Assembly (NCBI RefSeq): GCF_030317145.1
Contig: NZ_JASZYE010000001.1
Coordinates: 1,364,001 to 1,428,000, forward strand
Direction of reading: 5' to 3'
From: Variovorax flavidus
GTDB lineage: Bacteria; Pseudomonadota; Gammaproteobacteria; Burkholderiales; Burkholderiaceae_C
DNA: 64,000 nt
Shown here: piece by piece, positions 52,289-61,652 of the stretch
How positions within the stretch are numbered: the first letter of the stretch is position 1
How the letters are laid out: every line of letters begins with the position of its first letter
The notes under the pieces: generated by a model
Told to the model about the DNA's origin: nothing
The model's database searches: none
Seen by the model: the letters and a program-made list of their open reading frames with translations, nothing else
Program-made: the position numbers and the translations under genes

Positions 52289-52801
52289 ATGCCAGTCACG
52301 CAACATCCAGAACTCGCCGCCGTAGTCGCCGAACTCATCCGCAAATCGGAGCAGGCAAACGCTGCCCTCATGCTCGGAGACATTCGCCAGTACCTCGAAC
52401 TGATCACGCATTCGGACGACTACACGCTGATGTCCCCGTTCGGAGGAACGCCAACTCACGGCCCGCAGATCACGAGCAAGCGCTGGGAGGAAATCGGGCG
52501 CTTCTTCAAGAACGGCTCATTGACGCAGGAACTCGTGCAGTCATACGCCTCGACCGACATGGTGGTTCTCGCGACGATCGAACGGGCACACGTCGAAGTC
52601 GGCGGTTTGCCGGCCCAGGCGTGGTCGCTGCGCGTCACGTTGGTCTATCGCCGCGTGGGGAGCGGATGGCGTCTGGCGCATCGCCATGCCGACCCTCTCG
52701 GCAACGGCATCAGCCTCGAACAGGCGGCCGCGCTCGCCCGGGACCCGAAAGGTTGCACCGAGCCGGAGCATGCAAGCCGTGGCGCGGCACTGGACGGTTG
52801 A
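52289..52801 (+). CDS. SnoaL/DUF4440-like NTF2-fold protein
   Basis: A 170-residue protein with ACCC-AGGAGCG-type ribosome-binding site before ATG 52289. The NTF2-like outline is present: an N-terminal helix with ANAALMLGDIRQYLELITHSDDYTLMSPFGG, middle WEEIGRFFKNGSLTQEL, and closing strands LRVTLVYRRVGSGWRLAHRHAD. The HRHAD ending is common in DUF4440-type proteins. Probably a small-molecule binding or isomerase-like enzyme regulated by the divergent LysR protein. A terminator follows 59 bases after the stop. Confidence 0.82.
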   Translation: MPVTQHPELAAVVAELIRKSEQANAALMLGDIRQYLELITHSDDYTLMSPFGGTPTHGPQITSKRWEEIGRFFKNGSLTQELVQSYASTDMVVLATIERAHVEVGGLPAQAWSLRVTLVYRRVGSGWRLAHRHADPLGNGISLEQAAALARDPKGCTEPEHASRGAALDG

Positions 52802-52860
52802 AACGGCCGGTTTTCGCATGGCATCGACCCGCGACACAGCGCAATCTGTAGCCCGAAGAC

Positions 52861-52884
52861 AAACGGCACCCTGCGGTGCCGTTT
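52861..52884 (+). terminator. terminator hairpin after the SnoaL-like gene
   Basis: 10-base arms AAACGGCACC/GGTGCCGTTT with a CTGC loop, nested in outer CTGTAG/CTACAG arms. The T run is short (GTTT), but the stem is perfect. Confidence 0.7.
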
Positions 52885-53064
52885 GCTGCCTACAGTCGAA
52901 CGCATGGCGTAATGCTGTTTCCCTGATCGTTGGCTTACCCGCAGGTGATAGCAAACGCCCGGTCAAGCCGGACGCGCGACACCATCATAAAAGACGGACG
53001 GAGTTGCTGGAGCAAGTTCGCGGGGGGCCGCGCAGCCGTCTTTGGTCTGTGAACGCCAAAAGCA

Positions 53065-53099
53065 CAAGGGGTTAGCCCCTTGTGAGAGCTAACCCCTTG
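53065..53099 (-). terminator. hairpin downstream of tRNA-Pro
   Basis: 12-base arms CAAGGGGTTAGC and GCTAACCCCTTG with an 11-base loop, 8 bases beyond the tRNA 3' end on the minus strand and followed there by GTGC and a TTTT run. Likely ends the tRNA transcript. Confidence 0.65.
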
Positions 53100-53106
53100 A
53101 TTCTGT

Positions 53107-53183
53107 TGGTCGGTGTGAAAGGATTCGAACCTTCGACCCCTTGCACCCCATGCAAGTGCGCTACCAGGCTGCGCCACACACCG
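53107..53183 (-). tRNA. tRNA-Pro (GGG anticodon)
   Basis: 77 nucleotides including an encoded CCA. The acceptor stem CGGTGTG/CACACCG pairs with discriminator A, the D-arm reads GCGCAGCCTGGTAGCGC, the anticodon stem-loop CTTGC-ATGGGGT-GCAAG places GGG at 34-36 with G37, and the T-arm reads GGTTCGAATCC. It lies downstream of the merR-like gene on the same strand, as in other Burkholderiales. Confidence 0.97.
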
Positions 53184-53209
53184 AAGCCCTCGATTATAGC
53201 CGCGTGAAT

Positions 53210-53674
53210 TCAGTGACTTGTGGTGAGCAGCTCACGAATTTCATTCAGTTCGCGCCGAAGGTGGAGCAATTGCGACAGATCGACCGTGCGCACGGCCTGC
53301 GGCGGCGTTGCCTCCATGTCGTCCTGCACCGCCGCATCGAACTCTTCCTGGTCGATCTCGATGGCCTCCAGGCCTTCGAGCGGCACGTCGCCGGCCTTGC
53401 GACGATCGCGCTCGGACTGCACCAGTTCCTGAAGCTTGTTGCGCGCGCCGCTGATGGTGAACCCCTGGTCGTAGAGCAGGTCCCGGATGCGGCGGATCAT
53501 GAGCACCTCGTGGTGCTGATAGTAGCGCCGGTTGCCGCGCCGCTTCATGGGGCGAAGTTGCGTGAACTCCTGCTCCCAGTAGCGCAGCACGTGCGGCTTG
53601 ACGCCGCACAACTCCCCCACCTCACCGATCGTGAAGTAGCGTTTGACGGGAATCGGCGGGAGGGTTTTCTCCAT
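53210..53674 (-). CDS. MerR family transcriptional regulator
   Basis: A 154-residue protein from ATG 53674 (MEKTLPPIPVKRYFTIGEV). The MerR HTH reads YFTIGEVGELCGVKPHVLRYWEQEF with the wing RRGNRRYYQHHEV and the linking helix IRRIRDLLYDQGFTISGARNKL. It has no metal-ligand cysteine pattern; the C-terminal half is acidic. This MerR-like gene is a fixed neighbour of ihfA and tRNA-Pro in betaproteobacteria; its targets are not known to me. It lies 65 bases after ihfA and may be co-transcribed with it. Confidence 0.92.
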   Translation of the reverse strand: MEKTLPPIPVKRYFTIGEVGELCGVKPHVLRYWEQEFTQLRPMKRRGNRRYYQHHEVLMIRRIRDLLYDQGFTISGARNKLQELVQSERDRRKAGDVPLEGLEAIEIDQEEFDAAVQDDMEATPPQAVRTVDLSQLLHLRRELNEIRELLTTSH

Positions 53675-53739
53675 TGAAATCAATACGGTGCAAGCGAAAC
53701 CTCAGAGGTTACTCCACCCTCGCTTGCAGTACCAAGCAC

Positions 53740-54111
53740 TTATTCGGAGCCGAGGCTCCATTCGACCTCTTGTGGCGCTTCTTCGGAGATGCTTCCGTGG
53801 ATTTGTTCCTTGAGCTTGGCGCTCGCATGGAAGGTCGCCACCCGGCGCTCGCCGATCGGAATGGCTTCACCGGTGCGTGGATTGCGCCCCGGCCGCGGTG
53901 CCTTCACGCGGATCTGGAAGTTGCCGAAGCCCGAGATCTTGACGTCCGTGCCCTCGATCAGGCTGTTGGCGATCAGGTCGAAGAAGGCCTCGACCATGTC
54001 CTTCGACTCGCGCTTGTTCAAGCCGATCTGCTCGAACAGCAGATCGGCCAGATGCGCCTTGGTGAGCGCCGGCGTTTCGAGAGCCTCAAGCGTGAATTCC
54101 ATGGCGTTCAT
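53740..54111 (-). CDS. ihfA: integration host factor subunit alpha
   Basis: A 123-residue nucleoid protein of the HU/IHF family that bends DNA as a heterodimer with IhfB. Characteristic parts are LTKAHLADLLFEQIGLNKRESKDMVEAFFDLI, GTDVKISGFGNFQIRVKAPRPGRNPRTGE with the intercalating Pro in the beta-arm, and RRVATFHASAKLKE. The C-terminal ~20 residues extend beyond E. coli IhfA. ATG 54111 overlaps the pheT stop (ATGA), so ihfA is translationally coupled to pheT as in many proteobacteria. Confidence 0.96.
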   Translation of the reverse strand: MNAMEFTLEALETPALTKAHLADLLFEQIGLNKRESKDMVEAFFDLIANSLIEGTDVKISGFGNFQIRVKAPRPGRNPRTGEAIPIGERRVATFHASAKLKEQIHGSISEEAPQEVEWSLGSE

Positions 54112-56543
54112 GCCCGCATGCGCGCACCGAGCCGCGCACCGAGTTGTTCGATGATCGCGCGCACAGTCGCTTCGACCTGCTCATCGGTCAGCGTGGCGGC
54201 GTCGCTGTTGAAACTGAGGCGCACGGCCATGCTCTTCTCGCCTTGCGCGAGGCCGCCTGCGGCGACCGCACCATCGCGACCGACCGTCGGCCGGTAGATG
54301 TCGAAGAGCCCGACTTCGCGCAACAGGCTCGCACCCGATGCGGCGCGGATCGCCTGCATGAGTGCGTCGTGCGTGACCGTTTCAGCGACCACCACGGCGA
54401 TGTCGCGTTCGACCGCCTGGTGCTTGGGCACCGGCTGCGCCACCGGCACCGGCCGGGCGGTGACGGCGTCCAGCTCAAGCTCGAACAGCACCGGCGCATG
54501 GGTGAAGTCCCATTTCTGCCGCCAGCGCGGATGCAGTTCGCCGACGACGCCGATCGCGCGACCATCGAGCAACACGCGTGCAGCGCGCCCCGGATGCAAT
54601 GCGGGGTGCTCCACGGGCTCGAAAGTTGCCACGCGCGGCGCCAGCAGGGCCTCGACGTCACCCTTGATGTCGAAGAAATCGGTGCGTTGCGCCTTGCCTT
54701 CCCAACGAGCCTCGTCCGCATCGCCCCAGGCCAGACCGGCCACACGCATGGGCTGATGGATGCCCTTGACCGTGCTGTCGGTCGTGACCACCGAGTCGTC
54801 GCGAAGAAAGACACGGCCCAGCTCGAACACGCGGGCGCGCGGCGCCTTGCGGTCCAGATTGAACTTGAGCACCTGCATCAGCGAGCCGATCAGCGACGAA
54901 CGCATCACGCTCATCTGGCTCGCGATCGGGTTCAACAGCTTGATCGGATTCGCATTGCCGGCGAGATCCTGTTCCCAATGGGCTTCGACGAAGCTGAAGT
55001 TGATCGTTTCCTGGTAGCCCAACGCGGCAAGGCGGTGGCGCACTGCGGCGTTGCCGCGCTGTGCCTCGGGCCGCACGCGCGCGGTGATCGGCGCCAGCGG
55101 CGGGGTGGTCGGCAGGTTGTTGTAGCCGATGAGCCGCGCGACCTCTTCGATGAGGTCCTCTTCGATCAGCAGATCGAAGCGATGCGGCGGAGGCGTCACG
55201 ACCAGCGTCCCGTCGCCCTCCACGACCGGCAGCGCAAGACGGCGCAACGCGTCGGCACACTGGTCCTGCGTGAGCGGCATGCCGATCACACGCGCCGCGC
55301 GTGCGACGCGCAAGGTGACAGGCCTGGCTTCCGGCAGTTGCAGCATCTGGTCATCGATGGCTCCGGCCTCTCCGCCGCAGATGTCGATCACCAGCTGAGT
55401 GATGCGCTCGATGATCGCCACGGTGCGGCTGGGGTCGACGCCACGCTCGAAACGGTGCCCGGCGTCGGTCGAGAAATTGAAGCGGCGCGAACGCCCCTGG
55501 ATGCTCTCGGGCCACCAGAAGGCAGCCTCGACGTAGATGTTGCGCGTGTCGTCGGACACCGCCGTCGCGTCGCCACCCATGATGCCGGCGAGCGATTCGA
55601 CTTCGCGATCGTCGGCGATCACGCCGACCTTTTCGTCGACCGTGACCGTGTTGCCGTTGAGCAGCTTCAGCTGCTCGCCCGGCTTGCCCCAGCGCACCGC
55701 AAGTCCGCCATGGATCTTGTCGAGATCGAAGATGTGCGACGGCTGTCCGTACTCGAACATCACGTAGTTCGAGATGTCGACCAGCGGGGACACGCTGCGC
55801 TGGCCGCAACGGGCGAGGCGGTCGACCATCCATGCGGGTGTCGCGACCTTGGTGTCGACACCGCGCACGACGCGACCCGAAAAGCGGCCGCACAGCTCGG
55901 GCGCTTCAACCTTGACGGGCAGCTTGTCTTTCAGGACTGCTTCCACAGGTCTGTTCGCAGGCGTCTTGAGCGGCGCGCCGGTCAGCGCGGCCAGCTCGCG
56001 CGCGATGCCGTAGACGCTCAGTCCATGTGCCAGATTGGGCGTGAGCTTGAGCGTCAGCAAGGAATCGTCGAGCTTGAGGACCTCGCGAATGTCGGTGCCA
56101 ATCGGCGCATCGGCCGCGAGTTCGAGCAACCCGCCGTGGTCCTCGCTGAGCTTGAGCTCTCGCGCCGAGCACAGCATGCCCTGGCTTTCGACACCGCGAA
56201 GCTTGCCTAGCTTGATCAGGAATGGCTTGCCGTCTTCGCCCGGCGGCAGTTCGGCGCCGACCAGCGCGACCGGAACCTTGATGCCGACACGCGCGTTGGG
56301 CGCGCCGCACACGATGTTCAGCAGGGCGCCCTGCCCCGCGTCGACCTGGCACACGCGCAGCCGATCGGCATTGGGATGCTGCTCGGCCTCCTTGATCTCG
56401 CCGACCACCACCTTGGCGAAAGGCGGCGCGACTGGCCGACGCTCTTCGACCTCGAAACCGCCCATCGTGAGCGTTTCGGCCAGTTCGGCGCTGCTGAGCT
56501 GCGGATCGCAGAATTCGCGCAACCAGGACTCGGGAAATTGCAT
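54108..56543 (-). CDS. pheT: phenylalanyl-tRNA synthetase beta subunit
   Basis: 811 residues, normal for bacterial PheT. The order is: N-terminal EMAP/tRNA-binding domain (GEIKEAEQHPNADRLRVCQVDAG, about 45-160), B3/B4 editing domain (VSPLVDISNYVMFEYGQPSHIFD), B5 domain, the catalytic-like core, and an FDX-ACB anticodon-binding domain at the C-terminus (KHQAVERDIAVVVAETV). It pairs with PheS to charge tRNA-Phe. The start lies 19 bases after the pheS stop and the stop overlaps ihfA. Confidence 0.97.
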   Translation of the reverse strand: MQFPESWLREFCDPQLSSAELAETLTMGGFEVEERRPVAPPFAKVVVGEIKEAEQHPNADRLRVCQVDAGQGALLNIVCGAPNARVGIKVPVALVGAELPPGEDGKPFLIKLGKLRGVESQGMLCSARELKLSEDHGGLLELAADAPIGTDIREVLKLDDSLLTLKLTPNLAHGLSVYGIARELAALTGAPLKTPANRPVEAVLKDKLPVKVEAPELCGRFSGRVVRGVDTKVATPAWMVDRLARCGQRSVSPLVDISNYVMFEYGQPSHIFDLDKIHGGLAVRWGKPGEQLKLLNGNTVTVDEKVGVIADDREVESLAGIMGGDATAVSDDTRNIYVEAAFWWPESIQGRSRRFNFSTDAGHRFERGVDPSRTVAIIERITQLVIDICGGEAGAIDDQMLQLPEARPVTLRVARAARVIGMPLTQDQCADALRRLALPVVEGDGTLVVTPPPHRFDLLIEEDLIEEVARLIGYNNLPTTPPLAPITARVRPEAQRGNAAVRHRLAALGYQETINFSFVEAHWEQDLAGNANPIKLLNPIASQMSVMRSSLIGSLMQVLKFNLDRKAPRARVFELGRVFLRDDSVVTTDSTVKGIHQPMRVAGLAWGDADEARWEGKAQRTDFFDIKGDVEALLAPRVATFEPVEHPALHPGRAARVLLDGRAIGVVGELHPRWRQKWDFTHAPVLFELELDAVTARPVPVAQPVPKHQAVERDIAVVVAETVTHDALMQAIRAASGASLLREVGLFDIYRPTVGRDGAVAAGGLAQGEKSMAVRLSFNSDAATLTDEQVEATVRAIIEQLGARLGARMRA

Positions 56544-56562
56544 CTCGTCGATCTCGTTCTAT

Positions 56563-57639
56563 TTACTGGAATTGGCTGAGGAAGCGCAGGTCGCCATCGA
56601 AGAACAGGCGCAGGTCGTTCACGCCATAGCGCAGCATCGTGAGCCGATCGGGCCCCATGCCGAACGCGAAGCCAATGTAGCGCTCCGGGTCCAGGCCCAT
56701 GTTGCGCACCACGTTCGGATGCACCTGGCCGGAGCCCGCGACTTCGAGCCAGCGGCCGGCCAACGGGCCGCTCTGGAATTGGATGTCGATTTCGGCGCTG
56801 GGTTCGGTGAACGGGAAGAAGCTGGGACGGAAGCGCAGCACCAGGTCGTCGCTCTCGAAGAAGGTCCGGCAGAAATCGGTAAACACGACCTTCAGGTCCT
56901 TGAAGCTCACGTTCTCGCCGAGCCACAGGCCTTCGCACTGGTGGAACATCGGCGAATGCGTCGCGTCGCTGTCGACGCGGTATGTGCGGCCGGGCGCGAT
57001 CACACGGATCTCGGGCGCCTTGACCGCGCCGCTGGGATCCGCCGCAGCAGCCTCGAACTGCGCGGCGTACTTCTTGATGTGCTGGTGCGCATAACGCACC
57101 TGCATCGGGCTGGTGTGCGGGCGCAGGTTGTAGGGGATGCCGTCTTCGCCGTTGATGTCGACGTAGAACGTGTCCTGCATGGACCGCGCAGGATGGTTCG
57201 GCGGGTTGTTGAGCGAGGTGAAGCTGTGCCAATCGGTCTCGATCTCGGGACCGTCGGCCACGTCGAAGCCCATGCTCGAGAAGATCGCCTCGATGCGCTC
57301 CATCGTGCGGCTCACCGGATGCAGTCCGCCCGGCACACGCTGGCGACCGGGAAGCGTGACGTCGAGCGCCTCGGCCCGCAACTGAACCGCGAGTTCCTCG
57401 TCGGCGAGTTGCTGGCGGCGCTCGGTGAGCGCGGCCTCGATAGCCTGCTTCGCGACGTTGATGGCAGCGCCGCGAGATTTCTTCTCTTCGACGCTCAAAG
57501 CAGCCATGCCCTTCATCAATTCCGTGATGCGGCCGGCCTTGCCGAGAAACTGAGCCTTGGCGTTCTCGAGGTCGGCCGGCGCCGAGGCTGCGGCAAAGGC
57601 TGCGCGTGCGGTGTCGACCAGGGAGTCCAACTCGTTCAT
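56563..57639 (-). CDS. pheS: phenylalanyl-tRNA synthetase alpha subunit
   Basis: 358 residues. An N-terminal coiled coil (about 1-90) that binds tRNA precedes a class II catalytic core with [31 protein letters not shown] (motif 2 area), [21 protein letters not shown] and the motif 3-like [22 protein letters not shown]. Upstream, 50-80 bases before the ATG, a terminator hairpin followed by a T run could act as an attenuator, as pheST is attenuated in E. coli. Confidence 0.97.
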   Translation of the reverse strand: MNELDSLVDTARAAFAAASAPADLENAKAQFLGKAGRITELMKGMAALSVEEKKSRGAAINVAKQAIEAALTERRQQLADEELAVQLRAEALDVTLPGRQRVPGGLHPVSRTMERIEAIFSSMGFDVADGPEIETDWHSFTSLNNPPNHPARSMQDTFYVDINGEDGIPYNLRPHTSPMQVRYAHQHIKKYAAQFEAAAADPSGAVKAPEIRVIAPGRTYRVDSDATHSPMFHQCEGLWLGENVSFKDLKVVFTDFCRTFFESDDLVLRFRPSFFPFTEPSAEIDIQFQSGPLAGRWLEVAGSGQVHPNVVRNMGLDPERYIGFAFGMGPDRLTMLRYGVNDLRLFFDGDLRFLSQFQ

Positions 57640-57689
57640 GGGGAAATTCTTCGAGTGAAAAGGAAAACGGGCTGCCGCCAGGATGAAAA

Positions 57690-57721
57690 AAGGGCTGGAG
57701 CCCTTTCAAGCGCCAGCCCTT
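57690..57721 (-). terminator. terminator/attenuator hairpin between rplT and pheS
   Basis: Minus-strand arms AAGGGCTGG and CCAGCCCTT are followed by TTTT; an alternative AAAGGGCT/AGCCCTTT pairing overlaps them, so two exclusive structures are possible. The position matches the E. coli pheST attenuator, but no Phe-rich leader peptide was found before it. Confidence 0.7.
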
Positions 57722-57773
57722 GTGCCGTGGGCGCAGGCAGCCATCCGCAAAGACGGCAACCTGCTATGCAGAA

Positions 57774-58133
57774 TCAAGCAGCCAGCTTGGCCTTGACCTG
57801 CTCCACGATGCCGGCAAAAGCGGCCTTGTCGTGCACGGCGATATCGGCGAGGACCTTGCGGTCGATCTCGATACCGGCCTTGCGGATGCCGTTGGCGAAC
57901 TGGCTGTAGGTCAGGCCCAGTTCACGCGAGGCGGCGTTGATACGCGCAATCCACAGTTGGCGGAACACGCGCTTCTTGGTACGGCGGTCACGGTAGGCGT
58001 ATTGGCCTGCCTTCATCACCGCCTGCTTGGCGATGCGGAAGACATTGCCGCGACGACCGCGGAAACCCTTGGCGAGTGCGAGAACCTTCTTGTGGCGGGC
58101 GCGAGCCGTTACACCACGTTTGACGCGAGGCAT
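57774..58133 (-). CDS. rplT: 50S ribosomal protein L20
   Basis: 119 residues, standard for L20: [51 protein letters not shown] at the basic N-terminus and the globular end [21 protein letters not shown]. It binds 23S rRNA early in assembly; in enterobacteria it also represses rpmI-rplT translation. It lies 24 bases after rpmI in the infC-rpmI-rplT operon. Confidence 0.98.
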   Translation of the reverse strand: MPRVKRGVTARARHKKVLALAKGFRGRRGNVFRIAKQAVMKAGQYAYRDRRTKKRVFRQLWIARINAASRELGLTYSQFANGIRKAGIEIDRKVLADIAVHDKAAFAGIVEQVKAKLAA

Positions 58134-58157
58134 GTGTGTACTCCTTGTTCGTCTGGG

Positions 58158-58361
58158 TTAGATGCCGCTACCGGGCAACATGGCGGCCATCGAAACCATG
58201 TTGGTCTCGTGCACTGCCGTTGCACCACGCAGGTGACGCTTGTTCTTGGTGGTCTTCTTGGTCAGGATGTGACGCTTGAAGGCTTGACCGCGCTTGACGG
58301 TGCCACCGGGACGAACGCGGAAACGCTTTTTCGCGCTGCTCTTGGTCTTCATTTTGGGCAT
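58158..58361 (-). CDS. rpmI: 50S ribosomal protein L35
   Basis: 67 residues: [46 protein letters not shown] is the typical basic L35 start. It is preceded by AAAGGAGC. It lies between infC and rplT, the conserved order. Confidence 0.98.
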   Translation of the reverse strand: MPKMKTKSSAKKRFRVRPGGTVKRGQAFKRHILTKKTTKNKRHLRGATAVHETNMVSMAAMLPGSGI

Positions 58362-58505
58362 GTGAATGCTCCTTTAGTTTGTGCTCGTGAGGCGCCGCGG
58401 ATGTTGTTCCACGGACTTGTTGGCCCCGAGACACTTCTTTATCCCGCCCTTGCCTGCACCCTGGAGCGCAGGCAGGAGCGAAATCCCTTCAAAACCTTCG
58501 ACGAC

Positions 58506-59108
58506 TTACGCTGCCGCCGGCGCTGCCGAGGCTTCTGCCGCCGGCTTTGCAGCCCCGCCCGCCTTCTTGCGGCCAGGAGCGATCATCATGATCATCTGGC
58601 GGCCTTCCAGCTTCGGGAATTGCTCGACGATGATCAGGTCGCCGAGTTCGTCGCGAATGCGCTGCAGCAAGGCCAGACCCAGTTCCTGGTGCGTGATTTC
58701 GCGACCGCGGAAGCGGAGCGTGATCTTGCACTTGTCGCCCTCTTCCAAGAAACGCCGGATGTTGCGCATCTTGATGTTGTAGTCACCGTCGTCGGTGCCT
58801 GGGCGGAACTTGATTTCCTTGACTTCGATGACCTTCTGCTTCGATTTCGCTTCGGCCGCCTTCTTCTGCTCGTGGTACTTGAACTTGCCGTACTCGATCA
58901 GGCGGCAGACCGGCGGATTGGCCGCCGCGACAACTTCCACCAGGTCCACGTCTTGTTCACCAGCCAGGCGCAATGCCTCGGCAAGACTCACTACACCCAA
59001 CGGCTCGTTATCGGGCCCGATCAGGCGGACTTCCGGGGCCATGATTTCCCGGTTCAGGCGGTGTTGGCGTTCCTCGCGGTGGCGGCGGTCGCGAAATGCA
59101 GTAGCGAT
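58506..59108 (-). CDS. infC: translation initiation factor IF-3, AUC start codon
   Basis: 200 residues if translation starts at ATC 59108, which gives the usual N-terminus (I/M)[28 protein letters not shown] and has AAGGA 8 bases upstream. The first ATG in frame is only at 59042 and would remove 22 residues including the conserved RLNREI segment. infC in E. coli starts with AUU and uses this for self-repression by IF-3, so the rare codon is probably functional. Core motifs: [32 protein letters not shown], and in the C-domain [27 protein letters not shown]. The tail is Ala/Pro-rich. Confidence 0.94.
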   Translation of the reverse strand: MATAFRDRRHREERQHRLNREIMAPEVRLIGPDNEPLGVVSLAEALRLAGEQDVDLVEVVAAANPPVCRLIEYGKFKYHEQKKAAEAKSKQKVIEVKEIKFRPGTDDGDYNIKMRNIRRFLEEGDKCKITLRFRGREITHQELGLALLQRIRDELGDLIIVEQFPKLEGRQMIMMIAPGRKKAGGAAKPAAEASAAPAAA

Positions 59109-59214
59109 GGTCAGGATCCTTCAAACAATTTGCTACAAAAACTGTAGCTAACACCGTAGAGTCCACGCCCACAAGCAGCCTGATCGACAAATCGGCCTTT
59201 GAACTTGTTCAAAT

Positions 59215-61122
59215 TCAAAGCTTGTGTTGGATGTCGTGAGCGATCTTTTGAGAGAACGCCTCCACCGACATGGCACCGAGGTCAAGATTGCCTCGGGCGC
59301 GCACTGCGACGGCACCGGCTTCCCTCTCCTTGTCACCTACAACCAGGATGTAGGGAAGCTTTTGCAACGAATGCTTCCGTATTTTATACGTAATCTTTTC
59401 GTTGTGCAGATCGAGCGAAACTCTAAGCCCTTGATTCTGCAGCGTTTTGGCAACCTGGGCGGCGTACTCGGCCTGCCCTTCGCTGATATTCAGCACCGCC
59501 ACCTGCACCGGCGCGAGCCACGCGGGCAGCGCGCCTGCGTGATGCTCGATCAGCATGCCGATGAATCGCTCGAGGCTGCCGACGATCGCGCGGTGGAGCA
59601 TGACCGGGTAGGAGCGTCCGCTCGTTTCGGTCACGTACTCACCACCCAGGCGCTCGGCCGTGTTGAAGTCGACCTGCATCGTGCCGCACTGCCACTGGCG
59701 GCCGATGGCGTCCTTCAGCGTGTACTCGATCTTGGGCCCGTAGAAGGCGCCCTCGCCGGGCGAAATAACGAAGTCCACGCCCGAACGGCGCAGTGCCTCC
59801 ATCACCGCAAACTCGGCCTTGTCCCACAGCTCGTCGGAGCCGACCCGGTTGTCCGGGCGCGTGGCCACCTTGTAGAGGATGTCCGTGAAGCCGAAATCGG
59901 CATAGACCTTCTGCAGCTGCGCCGTGTACGCAACGCACTCTTCGAGGATCTGGTCCTCGGTGCAGAAAACGTGGCCGTCATCCTGCGTGAAGCCACGCAC
60001 GCGCATGATGCCGTGCAACGCACCGCTCGGTTCATTGCGATGGCACTGGCCGAACTCGCCATAGCGCAGGGGCAGGTCGCGGTAGCTGCGCAGATCCGAC
60101 TTGAAGATCAGCACGTGGCCAGGGCAGTTCATCGGCTTGAGGGCGTATTCGCGCTTCTCCGACTCCGTCGTGAACATGTTTTCACGGTAGTTCTGCCAGT
60201 GGCCCGTCTTCTCCCACAGACTCTTGTCGAGGATCTGCGGCCCCTTGACCTCCTGGTAGCCCGTGTCGCGATAAACGCGGCGCATGTATTGCTCGACCTG
60301 CTGCCAGATCGCCCAACCCTTGGGATGCCAGAACACCACTCCCGGCGCCGCCTCGTCGATGTGGAACAGGTCGAGTTCCTTGCCGAGCCGGCGGTGATCG
60401 CGCTTCTCGGCCTCCTCGATGCGGCGGATGTAGTCGTCGAGCTGCTTCTTGTCGGCCCACGCCGTGCCATAGATGCGCTGCAGCTGCTCGTTCTTGGCGT
60501 CACCGCGCCAGTAGGCGCCAGCCAGCTTCGTGAGCTTGAAGACCTTGAGGAAACGCGTGTTCGGCACGTGCGGCCCACGGCACATGTCCACGTACTCCTG
60601 GTGGTAGTACAGGCCCATGGCCTTCTCGTCGGGCATGTCCTCCACGAGGCGCAGCTTGTAGTCCTCGCCGCGGGACTTGAACACGCTGATGACTTCGTCG
60701 CGCGGCGTCATCTTCTTGATCACGTCGTAGTCCTGCGCGATCAGTTCGCGCATGCGCGCCTCGATGGCCTCCATGTCCTCCGGCGTAAAGGGGCGCTCGT
60801 ACGAGATGTCGTAGTAGAAGCCCTCGTCGATCACGGGGCCGATCACCATCTTGGCCGTCGGATAGAGCTGCTTCACCGCATGTCCCACCAGGTGGGCCGT
60901 GGAGTGGCGAATGATCTCCAGCCCTTCATCGTCCTTCGGCGTGATGATCTGCAGCTTCGCATCGTGGTCGATCACGTCGCTCGCATCGACCAGTCGGCCA
61001 TCGACCTTGCCGGCGACGGTCATCTTCGCCAGGCCGGGGCCGATGGACTTGGCAACGTCGGCCACCGAAACCGGGCCGGGAAACTCGCGGCGCGAGTTGT
61101 CGGGAAGAGTGATCTGGATCAT
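59215..61122 (-). CDS. thrS: threonyl-tRNA synthetase
   Basis: 635 residues from ATG 61122 ([15 protein letters not shown] upstream). N-terminal TGS domain (1-60), editing (SAD) domain with [16 protein letters not shown] and its HxxxH zinc-type motif, class II catalytic core ([44 protein letters not shown], and motif 3 [18 protein letters not shown]), and the C-terminal anticodon-binding domain ([21 protein letters not shown]). It leads the thrS-infC-rpmI-rplT-pheST-ihfA cluster. A terminator and a Thr-containing leader ORF precede it. Confidence 0.98.
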   Translation of the reverse strand: MIQITLPDNSRREFPGPVSVADVAKSIGPGLAKMTVAGKVDGRLVDASDVIDHDAKLQIITPKDDEGLEIIRHSTAHLVGHAVKQLYPTAKMVIGPVIDEGFYYDISYERPFTPEDMEAIEARMRELIAQDYDVIKKMTPRDEVISVFKSRGEDYKLRLVEDMPDEKAMGLYYHQEYVDMCRGPHVPNTRFLKVFKLTKLAGAYWRGDAKNEQLQRIYGTAWADKKQLDDYIRRIEEAEKRDHRRLGKELDLFHIDEAAPGVVFWHPKGWAIWQQVEQYMRRVYRDTGYQEVKGPQILDKSLWEKTGHWQNYRENMFTTESEKREYALKPMNCPGHVLIFKSDLRSYRDLPLRYGEFGQCHRNEPSGALHGIMRVRGFTQDDGHVFCTEDQILEECVAYTAQLQKVYADFGFTDILYKVATRPDNRVGSDELWDKAEFAVMEALRRSGVDFVISPGEGAFYGPKIEYTLKDAIGRQWQCGTMQVDFNTAERLGGEYVTETSGRSYPVMLHRAIVGSLERFIGMLIEHHAGALPAWLAPVQVAVLNISEGQAEYAAQVAKTLQNQGLRVSLDLHNEKITYKIRKHSLQKLPYILVVGDKEREAGAVAVRARGNLDLGAMSVEAFSQKIAHDIQHKL

Positions 61123-61147
61123 GAAAAAACCTCGACGAGAAAACAAA

Positions 61148-61172
61148 AAAGCGCGGTCTGTGGCCGCGCTTT
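61148..61172 (-). terminator. terminator hairpin 25 bases before thrS, possible attenuator
   Basis: Minus-strand arms AAAGCGCGG and CCGCGCTTT flank a short loop and are followed by a T run. It lies between the upstream monooxygenase gene and thrS, so it either isolates thrS or, with the leader ORF at 61213-61275, forms an attenuator. Confidence 0.75.
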
Positions 61173-61212
61173 GCTTTGGTTCGTGTGCTGGAGATTTTCC
61201 AGCGTGCGCGGC

Positions 61213-61275
61213 CTACCGGCCTTTTCCTTCAGGGAAAAGACCGCTGAATCCTTGCGGCGTAGTTCGCGGTGTCAT
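61213..61275 (-). CDS. possible thrS leader peptide
   Basis: A 20-codon frame, ATG at 61275 and TAG at 61215-61213, starting MTPRTTPQG, so three of its first six residues are Thr (ACA, ACT, ACG). A weak AAAGG lies 10 bases upstream. It ends 41 bases before the thrS-proximal terminator, with a small GCTGGA/TCCAGC stem between them. The layout is that of a ribosome-mediated attenuator sensing Thr-tRNA. Not seen in well-studied E. coli thrS, which uses translational autorepression; this is inference. Confidence 0.4.
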   Translation of the reverse strand: MTPRTTPQGFSGLFPEGKGR

Positions 61276-61340
61276 AACCAAAGTGCCTTTCTCGCCCTTG
61301 TTGCTGCTGAGTGGGAACTGGCGATTCTATCCGCTGCCGC

Positions 61341-61652
61341 TCAGGACGCGGGGGCTGCGTTCTTGAGGCCCAACACCTCGATCGGCTCAATGGCCGGCGG
61401 CTTGGCGAACAGCTCGGGCGCCTTCGCCATGAGGGCTTGGGCGATCGGGCCGGCGAGGTGGGCCTGGCGAGCCGCTTCGTCCTCGAACGCATCGAAGATT
61501 CCGAAGGTGCTGGGCGACAAGCGCAGGGCGAACCAGATCGGCGTGGACTTTTCGTCGCGCGCCATCGCGAGGCCGGCTTCGAGGAACTGCTGGACTGCGG
61601 CCTCCTTGCCCGGCTTGGCTTCGAGGCGGGCGAACAATGCGAGCTTGATCAT
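61341..61652 (-). CDS. antibiotic biosynthesis monooxygenase (ABM/YgiN-like) domain protein
   Basis: A 103-residue ferredoxin-like dimeric alpha+beta barrel protein: LALFARLEAKPGKEAAVQQFLEAGLAMARDE, then STPIWFALRLSPSTFGIFDAFEDEAARQAHLAGPIAQALMAKAPELF. The family covers quinol monooxygenases such as YgiN and polyketide-modifying enzymes. AGGAGACTC precedes ATG 61652. It is divergent from a GlxA/AraC regulator gene (112-base gap), which probably controls it. Confidence 0.9.
   Translation of the reverse strand: MIKLALFARLEAKPGKEAAVQQFLEAGLAMARDEKSTPIWFALRLSPSTFGIFDAFEDEAARQAHLAGPIAQALMAKAPELFAKPPAIEPIEVLGLKNAAPAS

Noticed and set aside
54144..56210. 688-codon plus-strand frame
   Set aside because: Antisense to pheT.
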